Assembly (NCBI RefSeq): GCF_002023715.1
Contig: NZ_MAHX01000002.1
Span: 124,001-188,000 of the forward strand
Direction of reading: 5' to 3'
Length of the DNA stretch: 64,000 bases
From: Elizabethkingia occulta
Lineage (GTDB): Bacteria; Bacteroidota; Bacteroidia; Flavobacteriales; Weeksellaceae
Each line of letters starts with the position of its first letter. Position 1 is the stretch's first letter. Made by a program: the position numbers and the translations under genes. The notes under the pieces are model-generated. The model did no database searches. It was not told the DNA's origin and worked only from the letters and a program-made list of their open reading frames with translations. This document shows positions 1 to 9,764 of the stretch, piece by piece.

Positions 1-1163
1 GACGAATTTTGTCTTTTCCGTAGCGACGGTTAAGCTTGTCCATTGCTTCCATAATATTTTTGTGTCTGTCGAAATGATCTTCTTCAAAAAGGCTTATAAG
101 TCTTTCATCCTCCGGAACAAAATCGTTAATCCATACACCGGCTCTTTTGTAATGATAGCCTTCAATAAATATTTTGTCCAGGAGCTTTGCCGCGATTTTA
201 GCAAGATCTATTGAAGAACTTACGGGATTTTGGAAATGAAATGAAATAGCATTTTTATATTCCGGAAGATCCTTCCGGAATCGGTTGGTACCTACAAATA
301 CAGTAAGTGTCTTGCAGCAGCTTTTTTGTTTGCGGAGTTTCTCGCCTGCAGAAAAAGCGAATGAGCAGATACGTTCCTGCAATTCTTCTTTGGTGGTCAC
401 CATTTCCATAAAGCTTCGGGTAACGGCAATAGATTTTTTGCCAGAAGTATTAGAGGTTTCCAACTGTGGAATACCTTTTAGTTCGTTTACAAGGCGAATA
501 CCATTTATACCCATTTCCTTGCGTATCCATGGTTCCGGTTTGCTCAAAAGATCATAAGCTTTATAGATACCGGCATCTTTCATTCGGGCACCCAATCTGC
601 GGCCGATTCCCCATACATCTTCTATGTTCAACCATTTAAGAGCTTTTTCTATATCTTCCGGTTTTTCCAGAATAAAAAGTCCTTCAAATTTTGCCGGATT
701 TTTCTTGGCTATTCTGTTGGCAAGTTTAGCTAAAGTCTTGGTTGGAGCAATTCCTACACTTACGGGGATGCCTTCGGTGTCCATTAAATCCTGTTTTAGT
801 TTTATGCAGTGGTCTGCAATATTGATGTATTTAAAACCTGAAAGATTTAGGAACGCCTCGTCTATACTGTAAACTTCTACGTCAGGAGCATATCTTTTTA
901 TGACATCCATTACATGCTGGCTTCTGAAATTGTACAATTCGAACTTCGCAGAGAGGCTTACTACATTATTTTCCTGAAAAAACTTTTCATATTTAAAAGT
1001 AGGGGCTCCCATAGGAATTCCCATAGCTTTAGCCTCTTCGCTTCTGGATATAATACACCCATCATTGTTGGAAAGTACAACAACGGGTTTGTCGATCAGA
1101 TCGCTATCCAGCGCCCGTTCGCAGCTTACAAAAAAATTGTTGCAGTCGACCAGAGCAAACATG
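1..1163 (-). CDS. umuC: Y-family DNA polymerase UmuC, C-terminus outside the window
   Basis: Reading the minus strand from the ATG at 1163 gives an open frame of 387 codons that runs off the window start. The N-terminus MFALVDCNNFF carries the first catalytic Asp of Y-family polymerases. The palm motif YSIDEAF and a helix-hairpin-helix-like stretch (WGIGRRLGARM) follow, then a little-finger region. This is the error-prone catalytic subunit of translesion polymerase V, acting on damaged DNA. UmuC proteins are about 420 residues, so only the tail is missing. No umuD-like frame lies in the 248 bp upstream, although umuD often precedes umuC. Family assignment is secure; the activity is inferred. 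Confidence 0.9.
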
Positions 1164-1411
1164 AAAATTTTTGTGCAAGTTAACTCGAAAAAACAAAATA
1201 AAAATGAAGTTGTGGATAAAAACGGATAGGTATTCTGAATGAAAAATTATCTTTTGATAAAGAATTTTTGTGTGATGTAATTAATCCAATTACTGAATAA
1301 TGATCTTTACTGGATATTAAAAAATACTATTTTGGTACAGTATAGAACTTAATAATTAATTTGTAATTTTATAATTGTAAACATCTATTTTTAATTACAT
1401 AAATATATAAT

Positions 1412-1843
1412 ATGAAAAAAAGTTTTTTTGCTATTGCTACCATTCTTTCATTTAGTTTTACATCGCAAGCACAAATACAACCGGTACATATCTTTTCCGG
1501 AGATCTGCAATCGGGTACAGGTACTAAGCAGGAGATTGATCGTTTTGCAGGAAAATACTCCAGCGAGGGAGAAAAAACAGGAGTTCTGGCTTTTGATATT
1601 TTACAAAAAGGAACTAATATAGAGGGGGTAGCTAATTACAGTACTTTTGGAAAAAAAGCAAAAAAGCTAACATGGACTGTTAATGGGTATGTGAAAGGAG
1701 GTGTGGCGTATATCAAATTCAAAGACAAGAAAGGTTCTGTTGTAGCAGAAGGAAAGCTAAATGTAGACGGGGAAGATACTATTGTTTTCAAACAAACTAC
1801 ATCATACGGACTAATACCTCGTTATTCAGTATTACTTAGATAG
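1412..1843 (+). CDS. Small secreted protein of unknown function
   Basis: The 143-residue product opens with a clear Sec signal peptide (MKKSFFAIATILSFSFTSQA, then Q). The mature part of about 120 residues is rich in Gly, Lys and beta-prone segments (KLTWTVNGYVKGG, AYIKFKDKKGS), which suggests a small beta-sandwich or barrel. There are no cysteines and no lipobox, so it is probably periplasmic or secreted. It stands alone: umuC is divergent on the left, and a shared inverted repeat separates it from the convergent GH123 gene. I do not recognise the family. Confidence 0.7.
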   Translation: MKKSFFAIATILSFSFTSQAQIQPVHIFSGDLQSGTGTKQEIDRFAGKYSSEGEKTGVLAFDILQKGTNIEGVANYSTFGKKAKKLTWTVNGYVKGGVAYIKFKDKKGSVVAEGKLNVDGEDTIVFKQTTSYGLIPRYSVLLR

Positions 1844-1908
1844 TTTAATCTGTTTTTTGTTCCTGGCTTTCCAAGAAATAAAAATAGACTTGAGTATAAA
1901 ATTTTATA

Positions 1909-1970
1909 AACCGCAAAAGGCTCAAAAAAGTTCTGCATTTTCAGAAAAAACATTTGAACCTTTTGCGGTT
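1909..1970. terminator. Long inverted repeat between convergent genes, probable bidirectional terminator
   Basis: The arms 1909-1926 and 1953-1970 (18 nt each, one mismatch) flank a loop of about 26 nt. The element sits between the stop of the small secreted protein and the stop of the minus-strand glycosidase, where a shared terminator would be expected. The loop is longer than usual for an intrinsic terminator. Confidence 0.6.
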
Positions 1971-1976
1971 AGTAGT

Positions 1977-3758
1977 TTATTTAGTCAACGATTCAGATAT
2001 CTTGTTCAGTAGTTCTTTAGCTGCATTCAGATCCTGATTCCAGCCGGCATGTCGCTTGTCATTATTGAGTTTACTGATAGCTAAATCCAGAGCATTGAGA
2101 TTTCCTGTATCTTTTTTTGCTTTTAAAAGTTTTTTTACAATCGATATTTTCTCATAATCCTGTATACCTTCTAGTAATCGCTCGTAGCGAATAGATCCTC
2201 TGGCTTGTGGATAGACAATATAAGTATCTCCGGCTGGCCATGTTCTGAATCTTGAGTCTACCAATGGATTTTCTACCCAGGAATTGAATGCCCAACGCAA
2301 TGAGCCATTATATCCTGCGGCCATTGCATACCAACCCATATATGTAGATTCTGCAGGATCCGAGAAGGTAAACTGATTAGGGAAATTATTGCCGCAATAA
2401 ACATAGAAGGTTGTATTCAGTCCTCTGGAATTACGGTCTTTTAAATCCTGAGATGATAACGGATGCTGTACAGCTGTACTCACATCTCTGCTGTCAGGAT
2501 AACGTTTAAAAGTTTGTTGGTTGTCTGCATAAGAAACTCCCAAAGCAGGTGCTACTTTTTTTATAAGGGCAAAGGCTGCACCCATTTCATTCTTGTCTCT
2601 TTCGTCTAAAGCTATATTGGTGATTTCCAACCAACCTTTTTTCTTTTGGTGCTTTACGAAATCTTTAAGGAAAGGCTCCCAAATCTTTACAAATTCATCT
2701 GTACCCGGTTTGGCTACAACGTCAACAAATTTACCTGTGGCAGCATCTTTATAATGGATTTCGTTATTCCACGGAACAATAGAGTAGCAGTTGATCATCT
2801 TTTTGACACCCAGATCCATCATGAAGGAAACCCATTTATCAAATACCGTATAATCATAAGACCAGCTTCCGTCTTTTTCTTTTGTCCAGATAATCATATC
2901 TTCATAAGGATCCTGGGTCTGAACATGCCATGGATCTTTATTTAGTGTAGTAGTGATTACTTTCTGGCCTAAATTGGCTAACATCTGCATTTGTGGTTTT
3001 AGGGCTTTGAAGTGTTCATCGCTCCAGACTGGTACATTATTAACGCGGGCTACAGCTGAGGGATGTTGCCATTGGTCGAGATGGAATGTCCATTTAGAAG
3101 GTTCCGGAAGAACCATGTCGATAACATCCAGAGATATATTGAGTTCCTGCTGTTTTGTCGTAGGAGAAGTGATCTGTACGTTAGCATTATAAGTGCCTTT
3201 TTCTGCATTTTTTGGGATTGTTATTGTAATCCATACAGGTCTTACTTCTTTTTTTTCTATGTTAAATGACGTAAGGTCATCCAGCATATCCGGAGATAAA
3301 GATGCACTGAAATCCTGAGGTTTTCTCCATCCGCATCCGGGACCAAATTCATCTGTTATAACATAACGTTCGAATCTGGCATAACCTGAAGGTGCTGTTT
3401 TCTTTCCGTTTTTAGAGGAGAAATCGGATACCTGTACTTTGACATCCGAAATGGGATCAGTTGTCCAAAGTAATACCTGAGCAGACAAACGTTCTCCTTT
3501 CCATCCTTTTAAGTATATAGTATTGTTCTTTATAATGACAGGTGCCTGATCTTTACTATAACGTTTATCAATACTCACAAAAGAACTGTGTAAGCCCGGG
3601 GAAATACCTTTCCATGTTTCTTCGGCATTCTTTGTTTTCATAGAAGCTTCTGTAAAGGTCTGGCCTTTGTTCCATGCTGTCTGTTGGGCAGGTGTCATAC
3701 TGGGAAATCCTGCAAGAGCACTTAGACAAAAAAGTGCATACAATCTTATCTCATTCAT
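1977..3758 (-). CDS. GH123-type glycosidase (DUF4091), exported
   Basis: This 593-residue protein has an N-terminal signal (MNEIRLYALFCLSALAGFPS...), a beta-sandwich region (about 50-215) and a TIM-barrel-like region typical of glycoside hydrolase 123/DUF4091. The acidic pair in NIALDERDKN (D385-E386) fits the Asp-Glu dyad used by GH123 for substrate-assisted catalysis. The C-terminal run DSRFRTWPAGDTYIVYP followed by RYERLLEGIQDYE is characteristic of DUF4091. Known GH123 enzymes are beta-N-acetylgalactosaminidases acting on glycosphingolipids, so this one may remove GalNAc from host glycans outside the inner membrane. The fold is confident; the substrate is inferred. Confidence 0.82.
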   Translation of the reverse strand: MNEIRLYALFCLSALAGFPSMTPAQQTAWNKGQTFTEASMKTKNAEETWKGISPGLHSSFVSIDKRYSKDQAPVIIKNNTIYLKGWKGERLSAQVLLWTTDPISDVKVQVSDFSSKNGKKTAPSGYARFERYVITDEFGPGCGWRKPQDFSASLSPDMLDDLTSFNIEKKEVRPVWITITIPKNAEKGTYNANVQITSPTTKQQELNISLDVIDMVLPEPSKWTFHLDQWQHPSAVARVNNVPVWSDEHFKALKPQMQMLANLGQKVITTTLNKDPWHVQTQDPYEDMIIWTKEKDGSWSYDYTVFDKWVSFMMDLGVKKMINCYSIVPWNNEIHYKDAATGKFVDVVAKPGTDEFVKIWEPFLKDFVKHQKKKGWLEITNIALDERDKNEMGAAFALIKKVAPALGVSYADNQQTFKRYPDSRDVSTAVQHPLSSQDLKDRNSRGLNTTFYVYCGNNFPNQFTFSDPAESTYMGWYAMAAGYNGSLRWAFNSWVENPLVDSRFRTWPAGDTYIVYPQARGSIRYERLLEGIQDYEKISIVKKLLKAKKDTGNLNALDLAISKLNNDKRHAGWNQDLNAAKELLNKISESLTK

Positions 3759-3967
3759 AATTAATTAAATGGTCATGGTTTAGTCGGATAAAATTATAGA
3801 AAACCGCCTTATATAACAAATTGTTTTATAGTTAAATGAAGATTCTAAATTATAAAGTTTCAGTTCAACCTCTGATAATTTATTCAATTTGTATACTTTT
3901 TAATTAATTTTGAAGTTGTATGATTAATCTTTTATTGAAATAAAATATAACCTGTAAAATAACTGAA

Positions 3968-4723
3968 ATGATGAGAAAATTTATTGCATTATCCGTAATT
4001 ATGATTTTTATTGTATCCTGTAGTAATAGTAATGATGGGTTTAGTAACGGATCATCGGACTATAATCATACCCGCTCTGTTGGAGCTTCTTCTAATGATT
4101 TTTTAAGTAATAACAGGTATAACTCGTTGCAGATAGAAATACAATATATGCCGGGATACGCACCCGATGCTCAGGCAGTAGAGAGCCTTAAGAGTTTTTT
4201 ATCGGCCACACTGAAAAAAGACGGTGGTATTACAATCCGGCAAAAGGAAATTTCTGCAGCATCATCAGGAAATTTATCTGCAGAAGAAATCCGACAAATT
4301 GAAAATAGTAACCGTACAGTTTTTACAACCGGAAGTACACTGGCTGTAAATATTATTTATACTAACGGGCAATACTCTGGTGGTGCCAATACACTCGGAA
4401 TTGCTTACCGGAATACTTCAGTAGCATTGATGGGGAAAACAATTCGTGATAATTCCGGAGGGTTTGGTCAGGTAAGCCGATCAAAACTGGAAGCTACAGT
4501 ATTGGAGCATGAAATAGGTCATCTACTGGGGTTGGTAGATTTAGGATCAAAAATGCAGATAAACCATAAAGATGCGAATAATGGAAACCATTGTGATAAT
4601 AAAAGCTGCCTGATGTACTATGCATCGGAAACTACAGACGTTTTAGGCTTTCTTAATGCAGGGAATATTCCGCAGTTAGATGATAATTGCAAGGCTGATT
4701 TAAGAGCAAATGGAGGGCGCTAA
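3968..4723 (+). CDS. Lipoprotein zinc metalloprotease, metzincin type
   Basis: The 251-residue product has a lipoprotein signal (VIMIFIVSC, lipid Cys18) and a Ser/Asn-rich linker. The zinc motif is HEIGHLLGLVD: H181, E182, H185 and a possible third ligand D191, the aspartate variant seen in snapalysin-like enzymes. Downstream, CLMYY (M216) looks like the Met-turn of metzincins. Cys209, Cys214 and Cys241 lie around it, and H208 is an alternative third ligand. It is probably a surface or periplasmic protease. It is flanked by glycan-active genes but is not obviously in an operon with them. Metzincin assignment rests on motifs only. Confidence 0.78.
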   Translation: MMRKFIALSVIMIFIVSCSNSNDGFSNGSSDYNHTRSVGASSNDFLSNNRYNSLQIEIQYMPGYAPDAQAVESLKSFLSATLKKDGGITIRQKEISAASSGNLSAEEIRQIENSNRTVFTTGSTLAVNIIYTNGQYSGGANTLGIAYRNTSVALMGKTIRDNSGGFGQVSRSKLEATVLEHEIGHLLGLVDLGSKMQINHKDANNGNHCDNKSCLMYYASETTDVLGFLNAGNIPQLDDNCKADLRANGGR

Positions 4724-4846
4724 TTGGGTTTGAATATTGTTCAGGACAAAATGACTTGCTCATTAGTTTGGGTGAAGGCAGATATTTAGCGTTGTAGTTT
4801 CATTTTTAAGCACTATTTTAGTGGGGTTAAAACTAATTTAATCGAT

Positions 4847-5983
4847 ATGAAAACTCAGACAGGACGAGCCTATATTCCCTGGATAGACTTGCTGCGCATT
4901 GTTGCGTGCTTTATGGTAATTATTTCACACAGTTGCGATGCCTTTGTCGGATCTTTTGATAATAGTTTCAGCTTTCATACCGGAGTTTTCTGGGGCAGTC
5001 TTGTAAGACCATGTGTTCCGCTTTTTGCAATGATGTCCGGAATTCTATTATTTCCTGTAACAACAGATTTATCTACATTCTACAAAAAAAGAATCGGACG
5101 CATTGTAATCCCTTTAATCTTCTGGTCCATTGTTTTGCCTTTGCTGTTTTTCCTGTATCTTAATTATATAAAGGCAAGTAACAGCGCGGTTATTGATCTT
5201 TCTAATTTTACATGGCAGGCTACGCTAAAAAAGATAGGAACATCAGTCTTTAATTTTAATTATGACACAACACCCTTGTGGTATCTTTATATGCTAATAG
5301 GTGTTTATCTTTTTATTCCGATTATAGGCGTATGGCTAAATACTGCTTCGGCTAAAGATATCCGTATTTTTCTGGCCTTCTGGGGTGTATCTCTTATGGC
5401 ACCATATATCAAGATGGCTGCTCCTTTGCTGGGATATACAGGTAATTATGATAATTCAGGTATTTGGGGTGTTTGTAATTGGAATGAATTTGGAACTTTT
5501 TACTACTTTTCCGGATTTTTAGGTTATATTATTCTGGCATATTATCTGGTAAAGTATCCACTGAACTGGACATGGAGTAAAACACTTTCGGTTGCCATAC
5601 CTTTGTTTATTATAGGGTTTGCAATTACTTTTGCAGGCTTTCTGATTACCCAGAAGTATTTTCCGGCTAGTTATGCCAATCTGGAAATTGTATGGTACTT
5701 CTGCAATATTAACGTCGCAATGATGACGTTTGCAATGTTCATTGTTTTTCAAAAAATCAATATCAAAGAATCCAAAATACTGAAGAATATATCATCGGAG
5801 ACATTTGGTATTTTTCTTTGTCATTTTATCTTGGTACAGGCATTTACAGATGTGTTTCTTCATCTGGATTTTCTTCCTGCAACAGCCAAGATTTTGGGTA
5901 TTGCTATTGTAAGCTTCCTGACGAGTTACGGGGTAACAATATTGTTGGGTTCTAATAAAATAACAAGCCGTTTTGTGAAGTAA
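4847..5983 (+). CDS. Acyltransferase 3 family membrane protein
   Basis: This 378-residue integral membrane protein has about ten hydrophobic segments. It opens with YIPWIDLLRIVACFMVIISH; Arg17 and His28 match the conserved Arg/His pair of acyltransferase 3 (OafA/WecH) proteins. Members transfer acetyl or other acyl groups from the cytoplasm to sugars of envelope polysaccharides or lipids. There are no glycosyltransferases next to it, so the acceptor cannot be named. It lies 123 bp after the metalloprotease gene and 69 bp before the hexosaminidase start. Confidence 0.85.
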   Translation: MKTQTGRAYIPWIDLLRIVACFMVIISHSCDAFVGSFDNSFSFHTGVFWGSLVRPCVPLFAMMSGILLFPVTTDLSTFYKKRIGRIVIPLIFWSIVLPLLFFLYLNYIKASNSAVIDLSNFTWQATLKKIGTSVFNFNYDTTPLWYLYMLIGVYLFIPIIGVWLNTASAKDIRIFLAFWGVSLMAPYIKMAAPLLGYTGNYDNSGIWGVCNWNEFGTFYYFSGFLGYIILAYYLVKYPLNWTWSKTLSVAIPLFIIGFAITFAGFLITQKYFPASYANLEIVWYFCNINVAMMTFAMFIVFQKINIKESKILKNISSETFGIFLCHFILVQAFTDVFLHLDFLPATAKILGIAIVSFLTSYGVTILLGSNKITSRFVK

Positions 5984-6029
5984 TTGGCCTCTTGAGTCAA
6001 TCGTTACTAAGAATAAAAAAAAATTAAAC

Positions 6030-6037
6030 TATCTTTG
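6030..6037 (+). promoter_or_regulatory. Probable -7 promoter element of the hexosaminidase gene
   Basis: TATCTTTG matches the Bacteroidota -7 consensus TAnnTTTG and lies 15 nt before the ATG at 6053. A TTG that could start a slightly longer frame (6035) falls inside this element, which argues for the ATG. No good -33 TTG is visible. Confidence 0.5.
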
Positions 6038-6052
6038 GTTAAAATCTGTAAT

Positions 6053-8299
6053 ATGAAAAAACTAAATTCCATGGTCCTGTTGGCTGCTTTATCTATGGGG
6101 ACAGCAGCATACGGGCAAAACTCAATTATTCCTAAACCCCAGAAAATAACAGTTCAGCAATCTGCCTATAATTTTAGTAATATTTCTATACAGTCTTCCA
6201 AAGCTGTTCCGGAGGCAGTGTACTTACAGAAGCAACTGAAAAGTATTACCGGACAGGACTATAAACTATCTCCAAAAGCTAATGTGACCTTTACACTTCT
6301 GAAAAAAGATGCAAAACAGAAGGAGGGATACTATACATTAACTATTAATGACAAAGGGATTAATATCGCCGGATACGATAATCAGGGATTATTTTATGGT
6401 GTACAGACTCTTTTGCAACTTGTAGAAGAGCATAAAGATGATCTGAAAATTCCTTATTTAGAGATTGAAGATTATCCAAAATTTGCTTACAGAGGGATGA
6501 TGCTTGATGTAAGCCGTCATTTCTTCAATGCAGAAGAAGTTAAAAATTATCTGGACTATCTTGCAGCTTATAAATACAATAAATTCCACTGGCATCTTAC
6601 CGATGACCAAGGTTGGAGAATCGAGATAAAAAAATATCCTAAACTTACAGAAATTGGCGCGTGGAGAGACGGCTCACAGGTTGGCCGTTATATTGACATG
6701 AAGTTCGATGATAAAAGATATGGAGGTTTCTACACACAAGAGCAGGTTAAAGATGTTGTAGCTTATGCAAAGAAGCTTCATATCGATGTTATTCCGGAAA
6801 TAGAAATGCCAGGACATGCTCAGGCAGCTTTAGCCGCTTATCCTAACTTAGCATGTACAGAAGGTCCATTTAAAGTTGGAAAAACCTGGGGAGTGATGGA
6901 AGATATTTTCTGTCCTAAAGAGGAAACATTTAAATTTTTAGAAGGCGTACTGGATGAGGTTATTCCATTATTCCCATACAAATATATTCATATTGGCGGA
7001 GACGAAGCTCCGAAAAAACGTTGGAAAGAAAGTAAGTTTGCTCAGGATCTGATCAAGAAACTGGATCTTAAAGATGAACTTCATCTTCAAAGTTATTTTG
7101 TGACCCGTATGGAGAAATGCATTAACTCCAAGGGAAAACAAATTATTGGTTGGGATGAAATCCTGGAAGGAGGTCTTGCTCCAAATGCAACAGTAATGAG
7201 CTGGACAGGTATTGAAGGTGGAATACATGCTGCTAAGACTGGTCATAAAGCTATTATGACGCCTACGTCTACTAATTATTTTGACTACTATCAGGGAAGT
7301 CCGGATACAGAACCAATTGCTATTGGTGGTGACCTGAGACTGCCTAAAGTATATGCTTATAATCCAATCCCGAAAGAACTGACTCCAGAGCAGGCAAAAT
7401 ATATCTGGGGAACACAAGGAAATCTATGGACAGAATATATTCTGGATTTCAAACATGTACAACACATGATCTTCCCAAGAATGATGGCTCTTTCTGAAGT
7501 AGCCTGGGGAACATCTAATCCGAATGAATACAAAAATTTTGAAAGCAGAGTTATTCAGCACTTTAAAATTCTGGACAGAAAAGGAATTGATTATAGTAAA
7601 GCGATTTATGAAGTAGATGGTAAATCGACATCTAAAGACGGAAAAGTTTTTTATAATCTTACTTCTGCAAATCAGCCAGAGAATATCCGTTATACAACAG
7701 ACGGATCAGAGCCTACTTTGCAATCTAATGTATACAGTAAGCCAATTCAGGTAGATAAAACAATGACTGTAAAGTCTGCATATTTCGAGAATGGAAAAAA
7801 GGCAAGCGCAGTAACAAGTCAGGACTTTCTGATCACTAAATCTACAGGAAAGAAAATCACGTTGGAGAAACAACCTAGTGAAGCTTATTCAACAGGTGGA
7901 GCGGCTTCTCTTGTGGATGGGATCCGTGGAAATATGAAGAATCATGGTAAATCGTGGTTAGGTTTTTCCGGTAAAGATGTTGTAGCAACTATAGATTTTG
8001 GTGCTAAAACAGATTTTACTAGTGTTCAGTTTTCTACATTGGAACGACCGGGAAGCTGGATCTACTGGCCATCAGCTGCTAAAGTTTATGTTTCTGATAA
8101 CGGGACAGACTTTAGAGAAGTAAAAGCAGTAGATGCTGCTACTATCCAGCAGAGTAACGGAGTTATTACCATGAGTTTCCCAAAACAAACAGCACAGTTT
8201 ATAAAAGTGGAAATTAAAAACATGGGAAAAGTTCCTGACGGAAAAGCGGGAGCAGGTAACAATGCTTGGTTATTTGTGGATGAAATTGCAGTGAATTAA
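6053..8299 (+). CDS. Beta-N-acetylhexosaminidase, GH20, exported
   Basis: From ATG 6053 the product is 748 residues with a signal peptide ending AAYGQ. A GH20b-type N-terminal domain (about 20-140) precedes the GH20 barrel: RGMMLDVSRHF, FHWHLTDDQGWR, PEIEMPGH and the catalytic dyad HIGGDEAP (D317, E318). After the barrel comes a chitobiase-type C-terminal segment (YTTDGSEPT) and then an F5/8 (discoidin)-like domain ending WLFVDEIAVN. GH20 enzymes remove terminal GlcNAc or GalNAc by substrate-assisted catalysis. It probably acts in the periplasm or at the surface, together with the nearby GH123, GH29 and GH2 enzymes. Confidence 0.93.
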   Translation: MKKLNSMVLLAALSMGTAAYGQNSIIPKPQKITVQQSAYNFSNISIQSSKAVPEAVYLQKQLKSITGQDYKLSPKANVTFTLLKKDAKQKEGYYTLTINDKGINIAGYDNQGLFYGVQTLLQLVEEHKDDLKIPYLEIEDYPKFAYRGMMLDVSRHFFNAEEVKNYLDYLAAYKYNKFHWHLTDDQGWRIEIKKYPKLTEIGAWRDGSQVGRYIDMKFDDKRYGGFYTQEQVKDVVAYAKKLHIDVIPEIEMPGHAQAALAAYPNLACTEGPFKVGKTWGVMEDIFCPKEETFKFLEGVLDEVIPLFPYKYIHIGGDEAPKKRWKESKFAQDLIKKLDLKDELHLQSYFVTRMEKCINSKGKQIIGWDEILEGGLAPNATVMSWTGIEGGIHAAKTGHKAIMTPTSTNYFDYYQGSPDTEPIAIGGDLRLPKVYAYNPIPKELTPEQAKYIWGTQGNLWTEYILDFKHVQHMIFPRMMALSEVAWGTSNPNEYKNFESRVIQHFKILDRKGIDYSKAIYEVDGKSTSKDGKVFYNLTSANQPENIRYTTDGSEPTLQSNVYSKPIQVDKTMTVKSAYFENGKKASAVTSQDFLITKSTGKKITLEKQPSEAYSTGGAASLVDGIRGNMKNHGKSWLGFSGKDVVATIDFGAKTDFTSVQFSTLERPGSWIYWPSAAKVYVSDNGTDFREVKAVDAATIQQSNGVITMSFPKQTAQFIKVEIKNMGKVPDGKAGAGNNAWLFVDEIAVN

Positions 8300-8328
8300 T
8301 TATTTATATAGCAATTTATATAGAAAAG

Positions 8329-8357
8329 GAGTCAGATTATCTGACTCTTTTTTTTGA
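8329..8357. terminator. Rho-independent terminator between convergent genes
   Basis: A perfect 8-bp stem (8329-8336 with 8340-8347, loop TTA) is followed by eight or more T on the plus strand. Upstream A residues allow it to work on the minus strand too. It ends the hexosaminidase gene and probably the efflux operon. Confidence 0.85.
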
Positions 8358-8362
8358 AAAAA

Positions 8363-9763
8363 TTATAATGATATGAGGTTTTCTGCGCCTAAAGCCATGT
8401 ACAGATTGATGCGTTCTATTCTGTTTTGCAGTTCCAGATTAATGAGACTCATTTCATTTTTAAGAAGATCCCGTTGTTTTCGGATTAGTACAAAACTATT
8501 GCTGGTACCCACTTTTATTTGTTTATGAGTTAATGTAATATTGTTTTTAAGTTCGTCAATAGCGTTTTGACTATAGCCAATTTGTTTTTCGACAGAATGT
8601 AAATTTGCTAAAGCTGATTCTGTTTCATTCAAAGCACTCAGAACTGTTTTTGAATATTCTTCTACGGTCTGCTTTTGCTGGGAATTTTTTATCTCTACAT
8701 TCTTTTTTAGTTTACCATTGTTAAATAACGGAGAAGCCAACCCGCCACCCACTTTTAATAATGGATTGGAAAACAAAGAATTTATAGCATCTACATTACT
8801 TCCTGCAGTCCCAAAAGACGCATTTATATTAAGAGAAGGAAGTCTTGCTGCATTGGCTTGCTGTACTTCATAGAAGGCTTTCTCTATTTTGAAATGCTGA
8901 ACCAGTATATCAGGCCTTTTTTCTAAAAGACTTAATGGGATAGATTCTGGAATTTTATTTTTTACAGGATTAAAAGAATCCTGTGTTGTTAGTTTTCCTT
9001 CAGGGTATTTTCCTGTAAGCAATTCAAGAGTTCTTCTGGATTGTATATTGGCATTTTTTACCTTTTCCAGATATCCTTTCAAAGAAATAATCTCAGCCGA
9101 TATATTTGATAAATCCAGCGCATTAGCTGTACCTACCTTTTTCTGTATGCTATATAATTTTTCCAATTGCTGTGATTGCTGAATATGACTTTCAATTATA
9201 TCTTCCTGAATATTACCTGCAATATTCAGAAAATAAGCTTTGGCTATCATACCGGCAATGGACTGGCGTAGCAGAATATTTTGATGTACTGCTGAAAAAT
9301 AATCACTTGTACTAGCCATTTGTGAAGATTTTCTTTTTCCCCAAATGTCTAATTCCCAATTGGCTTTCAGAGCCAGACTTCTAATCTGGCTGCCACTGAT
9401 AAGGTTATTAGATGTGTTAGCAACGGCATTAATGCTTGGATAAAGGTCGGTTCCTGCAATTTCCATTGCTAATTCGACCTGATTAAGTCTTTCTTTTGCA
9501 ATGATAATATCTGCATTATACAGCATTCCTTCATTAATCAGTGCTTCTAATTGCGGAGATTTAAGGTCGTTAATCCATTCATAAGAAAATGAATCAGACA
9601 TCACATTTCTGTTGAAAATCCAATCATCAGGAATTTTAATATTGGAGATTATTTGATTTTTTTCTTTTAAATGGTCTGTTGTTTCTTTCGTTGCTTCTTT
9701 GTATCCTATACAAGACGTTAAGCTCACGGAAATTATCCCCGATATAATTAACTTTTTATACAT
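8363..9763 (-). CDS. TolC-like outer-membrane efflux lipoprotein
   Basis: This 466-residue protein has a lipoprotein signal (SVSLTSC, Cys18) and the duplicated coiled-coil architecture of the NodT/OprM-type outer-membrane factor family. Typical pieces are WELDIWGKRKS, PLSLLEKRPDIL and ARLPSLNINASFG. It would form the outer-membrane channel of a tripartite export system. Its start is 1 bp from the stop of the HlyD-type adaptor, so the two are surely co-transcribed. No inner-membrane pump (RND, MFS or ABC) is encoded beside it. Confidence 0.92.
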   Translation of the reverse strand: MYKKLIISGIISVSLTSCIGYKEATKETTDHLKEKNQIISNIKIPDDWIFNRNVMSDSFSYEWINDLKSPQLEALINEGMLYNADIIIAKERLNQVELAMEIAGTDLYPSINAVANTSNNLISGSQIRSLALKANWELDIWGKRKSSQMASTSDYFSAVHQNILLRQSIAGMIAKAYFLNIAGNIQEDIIESHIQQSQQLEKLYSIQKKVGTANALDLSNISAEIISLKGYLEKVKNANIQSRRTLELLTGKYPEGKLTTQDSFNPVKNKIPESIPLSLLEKRPDILVQHFKIEKAFYEVQQANAARLPSLNINASFGTAGSNVDAINSLFSNPLLKVGGGLASPLFNNGKLKKNVEIKNSQQKQTVEEYSKTVLSALNETESALANLHSVEKQIGYSQNAIDELKNNITLTHKQIKVGTSNSFVLIRKQRDLLKNEMSLINLELQNRIERINLYMALGAENLISL

Positions 9764-9764
9764 G

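Noticed and set aside
2646-3269. Plus-strand frames inside the GH123 gene
   Set aside because: They are antisense shadows without family motifs, signal peptides or promoters.
6035-6052. TTG start for the hexosaminidase
   Set aside because: It lies within the -7 promoter element and would put six residues before a normal signal peptide.
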